Below are positions 8,730 through 17,423 of a DNA stretch of 64,000 nucleotides, piece by piece. Every line of letters begins with the position of its first letter. Position 1 is the stretch's first letter. The DNA comes from Pseudomonadota bacterium. GTDB lineage: Bacteria; Desulfobacterota; Desulfovibrionia; Desulfovibrionales; Desulfovibrionaceae. The notes under the pieces are model-generated. The model was not told where the DNA came from, searched no databases, and saw nothing but the letters and a program-made list of their open reading frames with translations. The stretch covers positions 3,656-67,655 of the forward strand of contig JAEYDL010000015.1 in NCBI GenBank assembly GCA_023403845.1. The letters run 5' to 3'. Position numbers and translations under genes: made by a program.

Positions 8730-11700
8730 AGGTCCGAGATACCGCAGCGGTGCGGCAATAATCGTGTCGAGCACGTTCAGAGTGCCATTGAACAGGCCGC
8801 TCAGAGTTCCCATGATGATGCTCGACGCGCTGATGCTGCGACGTGGGTTGCTCAGACTTCCATAGTAGCGCACAGGGATATCGGGAAGCCCTGATCCGGA
8901 GACTGTCAGGTTGTAATCCAGAGTCTTTTTGACCAGATTGATCCAGCCGTATCCCTTGACGTTGAAGCTCGAACCACGAAGCGCCATGTCCCGGCTGGAC
9001 AGCACGCCTGAAGCGAGCTTGCCGGATGCTCCAAGATGGCTGAAGCGGAAGCTTTTGCCCAGGCCGCCGTTCGTGATGGCAAATTTCCATGTACCGTTCA
9101 GGGCGCCCGGAATATCCGCTGAAGATCTGACCCGGCCGCTCGCATCCGCGTCGAAATTTCCCGTGCCTGCAATGAGGTCGGCCTGATGGCGGGCCAGACT
9201 CAGACGATACATGTCGCAATCCGCAAGCGTGTAACGAAGACGGACAAGGGCGCCGTCGGATGTGGCTTCCGCTCTGAAGCCCGCGCCTGCCCTGCCTCCG
9301 GTAACCGAAGCCGTAATGGGGTCCGCCGTGAGCACGCCGTTTTTCAGCAAGACTGGGATGACGAGCCGTTCATGTGGAATCTGGGCTATGATCAGTTTTT
9401 TGGCAGTCAGTTTTCCCTGTGCATCAACGATATTGAGTTTTTCTGCCGGCCAGGGAGAAGACGTCTTCGGGCTGGAACCCTGCGGCAGATAGGTGTCGAC
9501 ATTCAGCGTCTCAAGGTCGAGATTGAAACTCCATTGAGGTCTGTCAGGCCCGTTTTTTTTGCCCAGCTGGCCCGAGAAGAGCGTCTGATCCAGTTTTCCC
9601 CTGACCTCCCTGATTTCCAGCGTGTCTCCATTCATGGAAAAACGGGCGCTGGCGGAGAGGTTACGAAGCGCGGACGACGGCAGACCGTCCGGCAGCGCGT
9701 CGCATGCTGCAAGAACTCTGCGAAGGTTTCCATTGACGAGCGTCAGATTGCCTTCCCAGCGCGCGGCGTGTCGAAGGTCTGAACCCTTGATCGTGCCGGT
9801 CAGGTCGGCTCCATCGGAGCGGCCCTGAATGCCGTTTATTTCCAGCATGCCCTTGTCCGTATCAAATCCCAATATTCCGGAAAGCGTCCCTGCAAGTCCC
9901 TTCTGTCCGGCTGAAAGGCTGCTTTTGAGATCTGCTCCGCTGACATGCATTCCCTGAGGGTCCCATGTGAAACGAACAGGACCTTCAATGTTCGCCGTGA
10001 GATGGGTATTTTCCTGATCCACTTCTCCGGTCCATTTTCCGACACAGACGAATGCGGTCGGCACATTGCCCTTCTGGCCTCTCCCCTGAAAGGAGAACCC
10101 CAGCTTTTTGAAGCTCTGGCGCGCGCCTTTGTCCGCAAGCATGAGGGAACCGTTGTCGAGACGAGCTGTCATGCTCCCCTTGACCGAGGACAGAAAACGG
10201 GAGGCATTGCTTCCGTCGGCGCTGAGCGATGCGGCAGCTGTCAGCCTGCCTTTCCAGACTGACGGCTGTCCCAGAGAAACAAGGAGAGGTTCCACGTTCA
10301 ATCCGGCAAAATTCATGGTCATTTTTATGACGTCGCCGGGGATCAGGCTGCCGGAGAACCTGCCTCCGTACAGGCTGCCAACTTCCAGCGACAGTCGGGG
10401 GGTATCCGCTTCCGGGGATATGTTCAATGTGAGATCCTTGCCTGCAATCGAGCGGAAGGAGGCGTTCCGTGCCTGAAGGCGAACGGCATATCCCGGCGTG
10501 TCTTCGGAGGGAGGCTCCTGCGGAGTCGTCGAACTGAACAGCGGGGGAGTCTCATACGGGTTCTTGACGGAAGCTCCGTTCAGCTCGGGAAACAGCTTGT
10601 CTGCACGAAGGCTTTCCGTCTTCAGGTCTACCTGAATAACGGGGCTGGCGAAGGAGTCCATGCTGCCGGAACCGGAAAAGGGCATGTCCAGCAGATGAAT
10701 CCGGGCGTCGCTTATGCGCAGGGACTTAGTGGTCAGTGCCAGTTCAAGCGTGCCGGACAGGCTATCCAGGGCATGTTGTAATCCGGCGGGCAATGCCCGC
10801 GCAAAGTCGAACCAGCGGGGAAGACTGAAACGGGTTACATCCAGACGGCCTGTCAGTGAAGGGGAAATGCCGGAGTCCTGCACGGCAAGATCGACCTTGC
10901 CGTTGAAGGATGCCTCATCCTCGGCCAAAATGAAACGGGCGTTGGAAATGCGCACGAATTCGGGAAGGGCGGGAAGGGTTGTTTCCACTGAAAACGGAAT
11001 CCGCACGCGGGTCGGTATGGCCTGCCCGTTCAGAACGAGGGGATCCTTGAGCGAGAATTCTCCGTCAAGGAAAAGAGAGGCGTCTTTCTGCATCATGTTT
11101 GCCGTACAGGCAAAACGCCCCTGAGATTTTTGAGAGGAGGAAAAAGGCATATCCCCTGAGAGAAGCGCCTTGCCCTGAAATTGCGGATGATCGCCGGGCA
11201 TGATGCGTACATTTTCCAGTTGCAGGGCTGGGCGGGAGAGAGTGAAGGAGGGCGCGGAAGAGGCTTTCTGATCTGTTTTGGGGTCGTACAGTGATACGGA
11301 CTCGGCCCGCAGATCAAGCTCGCCCGCCCCGGATTCCTCAAGGGAAGAGGAGCCGTTCAGTTCCGGAAGCCGAAGGGAGCCGTTCAGTCCGGTGAACGTG
11401 CAGAGGGGACGTTTTTGCGCTTCATCGGAATGCAGAATCTGAATTTGTCCGTTACGGAGCGTCAGTTTCAGGCCGGAAACGAAGACAAGTGAAGAGGGAT
11501 CGAACGCATCGCCGTTTCGAGTCGTCCCGGTGGGATCGTTGAGCTCGTAAATGAGAACGGGGTCGTCCAGAGTCAGGCTGGACAGATGAATTCCTCCGGT
11601 CAGGAGAGAGAGCCAGCGGGGAGAGGCCGCACAAGACGCGGCAAAGAAAGAAAGTCCGTCCGTGGTCCGGATGACGACTTCCTTCAGTTCGAGAGCCGGA

Positions 11701-11888
11701 CGGGGGAAAATTTGCAGCCCCACGCCTTCCATGGATACGCTTGCCCCGTCAAGCTGGTTCGTGATGCGGACGGAGATATCCCGGGCCAGTCTGGCGGAAT
11801 TCTGGCCGACGACGTACGCTCCCAGTCCAGACAACAGGATGACAGCCCAGAACAACAGCAATAGGGAGATGATCAGTGTTCTTTTCAT
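8715..11888 (-). CDS. AsmA-family inner-membrane-anchored periplasmic protein
   Basis: A 1057-residue protein with one N-terminal membrane segment (about 4-28) and a very long beta-rich periplasmic remainder. It has AsmA/TAM-like features: LSGLGAYVVGQ near the anchor, DLKTESLRADKLFPELNG in the middle, and a C-terminal AsmA-like block (RSSADIPGALNGTWKFAITNGGLGKSFR then VKGYGWINLVKKTLDYNLTVSG). Such proteins form lipid-transfer grooves between inner and outer membrane. The ATG at 11888 overlaps the stop of the upstream helicase gene (TGA at 11893-11891) within a few bases; an in-frame TTG at 11894 is an alternative start. Translation is probably coupled to that gene. Confidence 0.85.
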   Translation of the reverse strand: MKRTLIISLLLLFWAVILLSGLGAYVVGQNSARLARDISVRITNQLDGASVSMEGVGLQIFPRPALELKEVVIRTTDGLSFFAASCAASPRWLSLLTGGIHLSSLTLDDPVLIYELNDPTGTTRNGDAFDPSSLVFVSGLKLTLRNGQIQILHSDEAQKRPLCTFTGLNGSLRLPELNGSSSLEESGAGELDLRAESVSLYDPKTDQKASSAPSFTLSRPALQLENVRIMPGDHPQFQGKALLSGDMPFSSSQKSQGRFACTANMMQKDASLFLDGEFSLKDPLVLNGQAIPTRVRIPFSVETTLPALPEFVRISNARFILAEDEASFNGKVDLAVQDSGISPSLTGRLDVTRFSLPRWFDFARALPAGLQHALDSLSGTLELALTTKSLRISDARIHLLDMPFSGSGSMDSFASPVIQVDLKTESLRADKLFPELNGASVKNPYETPPLFSSTTPQEPPSEDTPGYAVRLQARNASFRSIAGKDLTLNISPEADTPRLSLEVGSLYGGRFSGSLIPGDVIKMTMNFAGLNVEPLLVSLGQPSVWKGRLTAAASLSADGSNASRFLSSVKGSMTARLDNGSLMLADKGARQSFKKLGFSFQGRGQKGNVPTAFVCVGKWTGEVDQENTHLTANIEGPVRFTWDPQGMHVSGADLKSSLSAGQKGLAGTLSGILGFDTDKGMLEINGIQGRSDGADLTGTIKGSDLRHAARWEGNLTLVNGNLRRVLAACDALPDGLPSSALRNLSASARFSMNGDTLEIREVRGKLDQTLFSGQLGKKNGPDRPQWSFNLDLETLNVDTYLPQGSSPKTSSPWPAEKLNIVDAQGKLTAKKLIIAQIPHERLVIPVLLKNGVLTADPITASVTGGRAGAGFRAEATSDGALVRLRYTLADCDMYRLSLARHQADLIAGTGNFDADASGRVRSSADIPGALNGTWKFAITNGGLGKSFRFSHLGASGKLASGVLSSRDMALRGSSFNVKGYGWINLVKKTLDYNLTVSGSGLPDIPVRYYGSLSNPRRSISASSIIMGTLSGLFNGTLNVLDTIIAAPLRYLGPSARL

Positions 11889-11890
11889 GA

Positions 11891-14800
11891 TCAAACCGGA
11901 GGTTGCAAATCCAGACGCTTCATATCCAGATAGACGAGAGCTCCGCCGACGGGGAGTCCCGTGCCTTTCGCCAGCAGACGCATGTAGTTCGCGATCTGAC
12001 TCTTGTGCGCCGCCGTGGGCGCCCCCGTCTTGTACTCCACCACGGTGACGCGCGTTCCGTCGTTCACGACGAGATCGGCCCGGAACAGGTTGCCGTCCTC
12101 ATCCACAATTTCCTGCTCGGGCGTACCATGCCGCAACCAGTATGCCGTTTGCGGCAACGCCGCATACCAGCCGAGGATATCCTCAAGTTCCCGGGCTACG
12201 GCGTCCTGATCTCGAACGGGCAGTGGAAAGGCGCGCAGTCCCTGCGTCACAGCCCGCCGTGCTGCTTCTTCTGTTCCCCCGGCTGTGGTGTTCAACTGCA
12301 GAAAAGCCAGGCAATGATGGGTAAGAATGCCACGTCGCTTGCTGCTGAACGCAAATTCCTCCAGAGGATTACGGAAAATTTTCAGACGCGGGAGCCATTG
12401 CATGGGACGCCAGGAACCCGCATCCGGCTCCGGAATGCATGGGGCGGGAAAGCTTTCCCGTTCTTCCTGTGCATTCGCCTTCATTATGTGGTCAGCAGCG
12501 ACAGGCGGGCTTCCCGCAATATGGTCCCCTTCCGGGAACGCGGCGAGCAGGGCGTCCAGAGCATCGGAAAAGGACGCTCGTCCCCGTTTTTCCGTCTTGC
12601 GGGACAGGAATGCATGAAGTTCTTCTTCCGGTCGGGTCCATGCGACATACAAAAGGTGGAGAGCCTCACGGGTTTCATCGACGATGGCGCGGTAATGCTC
12701 CAGACCGGAGGCCGGACCGCGCGGCGCGAACACGTTGAGGTCCCCGATGGCTGCGGCCTGTGTGGGGGTGTCGCTGTTTAACAGAAAATTGTGCCACGGA
12801 ATGATGACGACAGGAAACTGAAGCCCCTTGGATTTATGGATGGTCATGACGCGCACGGCATCCAGCGTTTCCGGCATCGGAGCCTTTTCCTGACGCCCTC
12901 GTTCATTCCAGTGCTCGAGGAAGGAGGACAGCGACGTGTGTCCCTGCCCCTCTGCTCCGTGCAGGACTTCCAGAAAGCGGCGGACGAAGGCCGTTTCCTT
13001 CGGAAAACGTTCCTGGACGCGCAGATGCGCGAGCGCCTCCTGGACGGCGTCATAGGGGGTGAGCAGCCCCGCGTCTGCATGGAAAGGGGCGATCCAGCGT
13101 TGCCAGACGGCCGGAAAATCTTCCTGAAACAGCATGAACAGAGGTCTGTTCCGCCTCCTGGCCTGTTGTCTGGTCGCGGCCCACTCATGCAATTGCTGTT
13201 CCGTCAGTCCGGTGAGCGGCAACAGCAGCTGCCTTCCGGCAAGGAATGTCCAGAAGGCCAGATCGTCCTGAGGAGAATCAAGAAAGGACAGCAAGGCGAC
13301 GAGTTCGATGACCAGAGGGTGTTCGGCCAGCAGAAAGCTGTTGTCCGTAACAACGGGAACGCCTTCGGCCATCAGCCAGCTGGCAATCTGCGTCGCTTCC
13401 CTGTTGGTGCGGACAAGGACGGCCACATCTCCCCACGGGCGGCGGGAGCCGATGTCTTCCATGCAGGACAACAGGTTCAGGCGAACCTTTTCTTCCAGTT
13501 CCTCCTTGTCCGCGCCGTTGAGTCTGTACAGATGAAGATACCCCTCACCCTTGCCCTTTGCCGTTTGCTGACTTCCCTGTTCAAAGCCCTCCCTGAGCTT
13601 GCGGCAACCTTCGGTCAGCACGGCTTCACGAATTTCCGGTTTCGTATTGCGGGGAAGCATGGCGTCCAGCACGGCACGGGCCGTACCGGGCTGCACCAGC
13701 TGGCCGAAGACCATGTTGTTCGTTTCCACGATGGCCCTGGCACTGCGCCAGTTTGTGGGCAGAGCGTTTGTTTCAGGGGAGGGGGCTATTGCGAGCAGAT
13801 CCCGGTCGGTCCGGACCGCATCAAAGAGTTCGGCCTCGCCGCCGCGCCAGCCGTAGATGGCCTGTTTGACATCGCCTACCCAGGTCAGAGACCCACCATG
13901 GGAAAGGGCTTCGATGACCAGCGGCTTCACGGCTTCCCATTGTTCCGGGCTGGTGTCCTGAAATTCATCCACCAAAATATGGGTCAGTCCCGTTCCGAGA
14001 CGGCACAGGGCTTCTGAAACGCCGAACCGGCCGGAAAGCATCTGTCTGGCGAGGCCGGGCACGAACGTCGCGGGAAGTGTGCCTTCGCGCTTGAGGAAAT
14101 CGGGAATGCGTCCGGCCAGTTCGCGCGCCAGTTCCACAAACGGCATGACGGATTGCGCCTGCCGCAGCAAGGCACCTTCCCGTTCCAGCGTTTCCACGGC
14201 GGAGGTCAGTTTCGCAAACGCGAGCTCTGCTTCTTTCGATCCCTTGCCTTTGAAAGCCTTGAGCAGACAGTCGTCAAGGCATGGCTTGCGCAGCATGGTG
14301 GAGTCGGGAGGCAGCTTGTCCGCGGGGGCATTGATGCAGGCTTCCAGAGCCCTGAGAAAATGGGCCGAGGCGGAGAGCGATTCCGCCTCAAGTTTTTCGC
14401 GCATGTGTTCGGCGACGGAACGCAGACGGTCAGTCAGAATATTCAGTCGTTCGGCGATCCGGGCGGGACTGGCCAGATTGGCCGCCTCTGGAGCCATGAC
14501 CGGAAGCGCCAGACCGAGAACCTTTTGCCGCAGGATCGTTCCGGCCATGAAACCGCGCGGACGGGGAAAGGAGTGGAAAAAGACGTTACGGCAGGCTTCG
14601 TCCAGCAGTTTGCGCAATTCCGGATCACTGCGTGATTCCTCCAGCATGGCGTCCAGCAGTGGCGCCAGAGCCTCGTCGGTGGAAAAAACGGGTTCGAAGT
14701 CAGGGGGAAGATCCAGTTCAAGAGCTGTCAGGCGTACCACAAGGTGAAGCAGGCTGTCGATGGTGCGAACATTGAGCGAACCGTAATGCCGCAAGATGAT

Positions 14801-15106
14801 GCCGATCCAGATGCGTGCCTGTTCCTGACTCCAGCCTGCGGCGGGCTGGCCCGTACCGAGGACAGTATCCTTGAGGCGGCCGATGATGCGTTCCTGCATT
14901 TCCGTGGCGGCCCGGTTGGTGAAGGTCACCGCCAGAATTTCCGACCACGCGTGTCCGTCAGGCCGGGAGACCCGGCATCCGGAAACGGGGTCTTCACGCA
15001 TGGAGGCTCCGGCAAGAAAGTCAAGGAAACATCCGGTGAGTTCGTATGTTTTTCCTGAACCGGCCGAGGCCCGGATCTGGCGGAGTCGCGGTGCCTGTTG
15101 CGCCAT
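11891..15106 (-). CDS. UvrD/RecB-like helicase with C-terminal PD-(D/E)XK nuclease domain (AddA-type)
   Basis: A 1071-residue superfamily 1A helicase. Walker A ASAGSGKT is at about 13-20, motif Ia TFTNRAATEMQERI follows, motif II is ILVDEFQDTSPEQW, motif III is WVGDVKQAIYGWRGGEAELF, and motif V is VMTIHKSKGLQFPVVI. The last 80 residues hold a RecB/AddA nuclease core: FRADLVV, VVEYKTG, then the Q..NYMRLL helix. AddA works with AddB to resect double-strand breaks for recombination. No addB lies next to it here; neighbours are an AsmA-like gene and pfk. The ATG at 15106 follows GAGGA and overlaps the pfk stop region. Confidence 0.88.
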   Translation of the reverse strand: MAQQAPRLRQIRASAGSGKTYELTGCFLDFLAGASMREDPVSGCRVSRPDGHAWSEILAVTFTNRAATEMQERIIGRLKDTVLGTGQPAAGWSQEQARIWIGIILRHYGSLNVRTIDSLLHLVVRLTALELDLPPDFEPVFSTDEALAPLLDAMLEESRSDPELRKLLDEACRNVFFHSFPRPRGFMAGTILRQKVLGLALPVMAPEAANLASPARIAERLNILTDRLRSVAEHMREKLEAESLSASAHFLRALEACINAPADKLPPDSTMLRKPCLDDCLLKAFKGKGSKEAELAFAKLTSAVETLEREGALLRQAQSVMPFVELARELAGRIPDFLKREGTLPATFVPGLARQMLSGRFGVSEALCRLGTGLTHILVDEFQDTSPEQWEAVKPLVIEALSHGGSLTWVGDVKQAIYGWRGGEAELFDAVRTDRDLLAIAPSPETNALPTNWRSARAIVETNNMVFGQLVQPGTARAVLDAMLPRNTKPEIREAVLTEGCRKLREGFEQGSQQTAKGKGEGYLHLYRLNGADKEELEEKVRLNLLSCMEDIGSRRPWGDVAVLVRTNREATQIASWLMAEGVPVVTDNSFLLAEHPLVIELVALLSFLDSPQDDLAFWTFLAGRQLLLPLTGLTEQQLHEWAATRQQARRRNRPLFMLFQEDFPAVWQRWIAPFHADAGLLTPYDAVQEALAHLRVQERFPKETAFVRRFLEVLHGAEGQGHTSLSSFLEHWNERGRQEKAPMPETLDAVRVMTIHKSKGLQFPVVIIPWHNFLLNSDTPTQAAAIGDLNVFAPRGPASGLEHYRAIVDETREALHLLYVAWTRPEEELHAFLSRKTEKRGRASFSDALDALLAAFPEGDHIAGSPPVAADHIMKANAQEERESFPAPCIPEPDAGSWRPMQWLPRLKIFRNPLEEFAFSSKRRGILTHHCLAFLQLNTTAGGTEEAARRAVTQGLRAFPLPVRDQDAVARELEDILGWYAALPQTAYWLRHGTPEQEIVDEDGNLFRADLVVNDGTRVTVVEYKTGAPTAAHKSQIANYMRLLAKGTGLPVGGALVYLDMKRLDLQPPV

Positions 15107-15108
15107 GC

Positions 15109-16425
15109 TCAATCCTCGCCCAGCATGCCTGCAAGATGTCCCTGTCCCGTGGATTCCAGCACGGCGCGCCAGAGAGTGGAGCGGATGTTCAGCTTGCGCC
15201 GGGCGCGGGTGACCAGTTCCAGAGGAATATGCACATAGCGGTCCATGATTTTGGCCACGACCATTTCTGTGCGCCCGGCCATGCCGGCATGTACTGCATA
15301 TTGTCCGAGGAAGCCGCAGTAGACCCGGTCGTTGGCGTTGGCGGGAACGGAGCGGATGATGTAGCTCGGGTCGATGTATTTGAGGTTGACGGGCATGCGC
15401 CCCGAAAAATATTCGGTGATGGAGCTTCTGAGCAGCGTGCCCACATCGGCGAGCACGGGATTTCCGGAAGCGTCGCGGGATTCTTCATGCGGGATCAGAT
15501 GCTGTCCCGCGCCTTCTGCGGCGATGATGACCGCGTGTCCGCGCGCCTTGAGGCGTTGTTCCAGAGCCGGAAGCAGCCCCCCTTCTCCGTAGAGCTGAAA
15601 GGGTGCTTCCGGAATAAGCACGAAATTGGCTTCGCGCAGGGCCAGAGCCGCCTGTGCCGCAATGAACCCGGATTCACGGCCCATGAGCTTGACGATGCCC
15701 ACGCCGTTGACCGCGCCGACCGCTTCCACATGGGCGCACCCGATGGCTTCGGTGGCCTTGTCCACCGCCGTGTCGAAGCCGAATGACTGGGGCACGAAGT
15801 TGATGTCGTTGTCGATGGTCTTGGGGATGCCGATGACTGAAATGCGAATGTTGCGCCGCCGGACTTCCCCGGCAATGGAGGACGCGGCTTTCATGCTGCC
15901 GTCCCCGCCGATGACGAACAGAATGCTGACGTTGAGACGTTCCAGAGCATCTACAATTTCCTCGGGGGCCTGTGGTCCTCTGGACGAACCGAGCAGGGTT
16001 CCCCCGAACTGATAGATATGTTCCACGGAAGCCGGGGTCAGTTCCATGACGCCATGTCGACAGGATGGGATAAACCCTTCAAGCCCGTAGCGGATTCCAA
16101 GCACTGATGGAGCGCGGTAGGCATGGTAGGCTTCGAGAACGATGGCCCGGATGACGTCGTTGAGACCTGGGCACAGACCGCCGCAGGTGACGATGGCGCA
16201 TTTCGTCTTGCCGGGGTCGAAATAGAGTTCGCGGCGCGGTCCTGCCGTTTCAAAGACCAGCGGTTGAGGGCCTTCCAGTTCGTCGGAATACTCGCGGTCC
16301 AGAAACAGCGTGGTCCTGCAGCCGTCCACCATGTCGCGATAGCGCAGGGGGGAGGGAATCTTGGCCGGTCCAAGAACGGAGACGGGGATTTCGTGCATAT
16401 GGATGCCGGATTCGGATTGTGTCAT
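15109..16425 (-). CDS. 6-phosphofructokinase (long, plant/trypanosome-like class, probably ATP-dependent)
   Basis: A 438-residue phosphofructokinase that makes fructose 1,6-bisphosphate. GGDGS at 173-177 carries the glycine expected of ATP users, while PKTIDND at 201-207 carries the lysine usual in pyrophosphate-dependent enzymes. This G/K pair is known from ATP-dependent group II enzymes such as those of trypanosomes. MGRESG at 248-253 completes the substrate site. An N-terminal extension of about 70 residues precedes the core, also typical of this class. The start at 16425 has AAGGAAA upstream. The gene overlaps the helicase gene downstream. ATP use is inferred from Gly175. Confidence 0.9.
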   Translation of the reverse strand: MTQSESGIHMHEIPVSVLGPAKIPSPLRYRDMVDGCRTTLFLDREYSDELEGPQPLVFETAGPRRELYFDPGKTKCAIVTCGGLCPGLNDVIRAIVLEAYHAYRAPSVLGIRYGLEGFIPSCRHGVMELTPASVEHIYQFGGTLLGSSRGPQAPEEIVDALERLNVSILFVIGGDGSMKAASSIAGEVRRRNIRISVIGIPKTIDNDINFVPQSFGFDTAVDKATEAIGCAHVEAVGAVNGVGIVKLMGRESGFIAAQAALALREANFVLIPEAPFQLYGEGGLLPALEQRLKARGHAVIIAAEGAGQHLIPHEESRDASGNPVLADVGTLLRSSITEYFSGRMPVNLKYIDPSYIIRSVPANANDRVYCGFLGQYAVHAGMAGRTEMVVAKIMDRYVHIPLELVTRARRKLNIRSTLWRAVLESTGQGHLAGMLGED

Positions 16426-16455
16426 GGCGTTTCCTTGCTGTTTCCGCTGGTTGTT

Positions 16456-17310
16456 TCAGTTTTTCGCCAGTCTGTCGCGGGCGAAGCAGCTGACAAGAAT
16501 GCCCCCGGCCTGCGCTACATTGAGGGAGTCGAAAGCGCGCAGCATGGGGATGTGCAGCAGATGATGGCAGCGTTTGGCGACCTGCGGCCTGATGCCGTGT
16601 TCCTCGTTCCCCAGAACGAGAAGGGCGGGCGTATGCAGCCGAGTGGCGAAGGCGTTGATACTTCCCTCTCCGGTGGCCGCGCCGTAAATGACGAATCCGG
16701 CCTCGCGGGCTTCATCAAGTGCGCGGGACAGATTCATGACCTTGGCGACGGGCAGCCGTTCCAGAGCTCCGGCGGCCGCTCTTCGGGCTCCCGCGCCGAG
16801 ATAGGCTCCGTTATGCCGGGGAATGACGAGACCCGCTCCGCCCAGTGCATACAGGGTTCTGGCGAGAGCTCCTGCATTGCCCGGGTCCTGTACCTGATCC
16901 AGAACAAGGACGAGGGGCAGGGGCGCGTCGATAACCTGTTCCAGCAGAGCGGAAAAATCGGTGAATCCTGCTTCGAACAGTCTGGCAACCACGCCCTGAT
17001 GTCCGCCCGAGGGACAGAGGCGGTCAAGGCCCTGCGCATCAGTCAGGGAGAATCTGACCTTGCCCGTACGGCACAGGTCGAGAATGCGTTCCGTATCGCG
17101 AGATCTATGCCCCTTGCGCAAAAAGACCGTATCGATACGTTCGGGTTCCCGTTCCAGCAACTCGAGAACGGGCTTGAGGCCGGGAAGAATCGCGGTCTCC
17201 TCCTGCCTTTCGTCCGGAACGGAGCTGGATGCGCCAGAGGATGCAGAAGCGTCGGAAACGGCGCGGGGCATTCTGGGAGAGCGGCGGAAGCCATTGATGC
17301 TGTCGTTCAT
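16456..17310 (-). CDS. rlmB: TrmH/SpoU-family RNA 2'-O-methyltransferase (RlmB-like)
   Basis: A 284-residue SPOUT methyltransferase that methylates a ribose 2'-hydroxyl, probably G2251 of 23S rRNA. The N-terminal substrate-binding domain (GLKPVLELLE to VRFSLTDAQGLDRL) is followed by the knotted catalytic domain with motif 1 LDQVQDPGNAGALART, motif 2 LVLGNEEHGI and motif 3 IPMLRAFDSLNVAQAGGI. The first 40 residues are Ser/Ala-rich and probably disordered. The ATG at 17310 is chosen because it begins directly at the divergent promoter region; a longer frame would reach into the mltD leader. It lies 30 bases before pfk. Confidence 0.85.
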   Translation of the reverse strand: MNDSINGFRRSPRMPRAVSDASASSGASSSVPDERQEETAILPGLKPVLELLEREPERIDTVFLRKGHRSRDTERILDLCRTGKVRFSLTDAQGLDRLCPSGGHQGVVARLFEAGFTDFSALLEQVIDAPLPLVLVLDQVQDPGNAGALARTLYALGGAGLVIPRHNGAYLGAGARRAAAGALERLPVAKVMNLSRALDEAREAGFVIYGAATGEGSINAFATRLHTPALLVLGNEEHGIRPQVAKRCHHLLHIPMLRAFDSLNVAQAGGILVSCFARDRLAKN

Positions 17311-17423
17311 GAAAACCTTGTTGTACTGTAAGGTTGAGAAGGATTGCCAAGCCGAAAGCTGTCGAGTATCCTGCCTTCCGGCGTTTCCGGAATCAGTCCG
17401 GAAAACCACATGAGGTGAAGATA

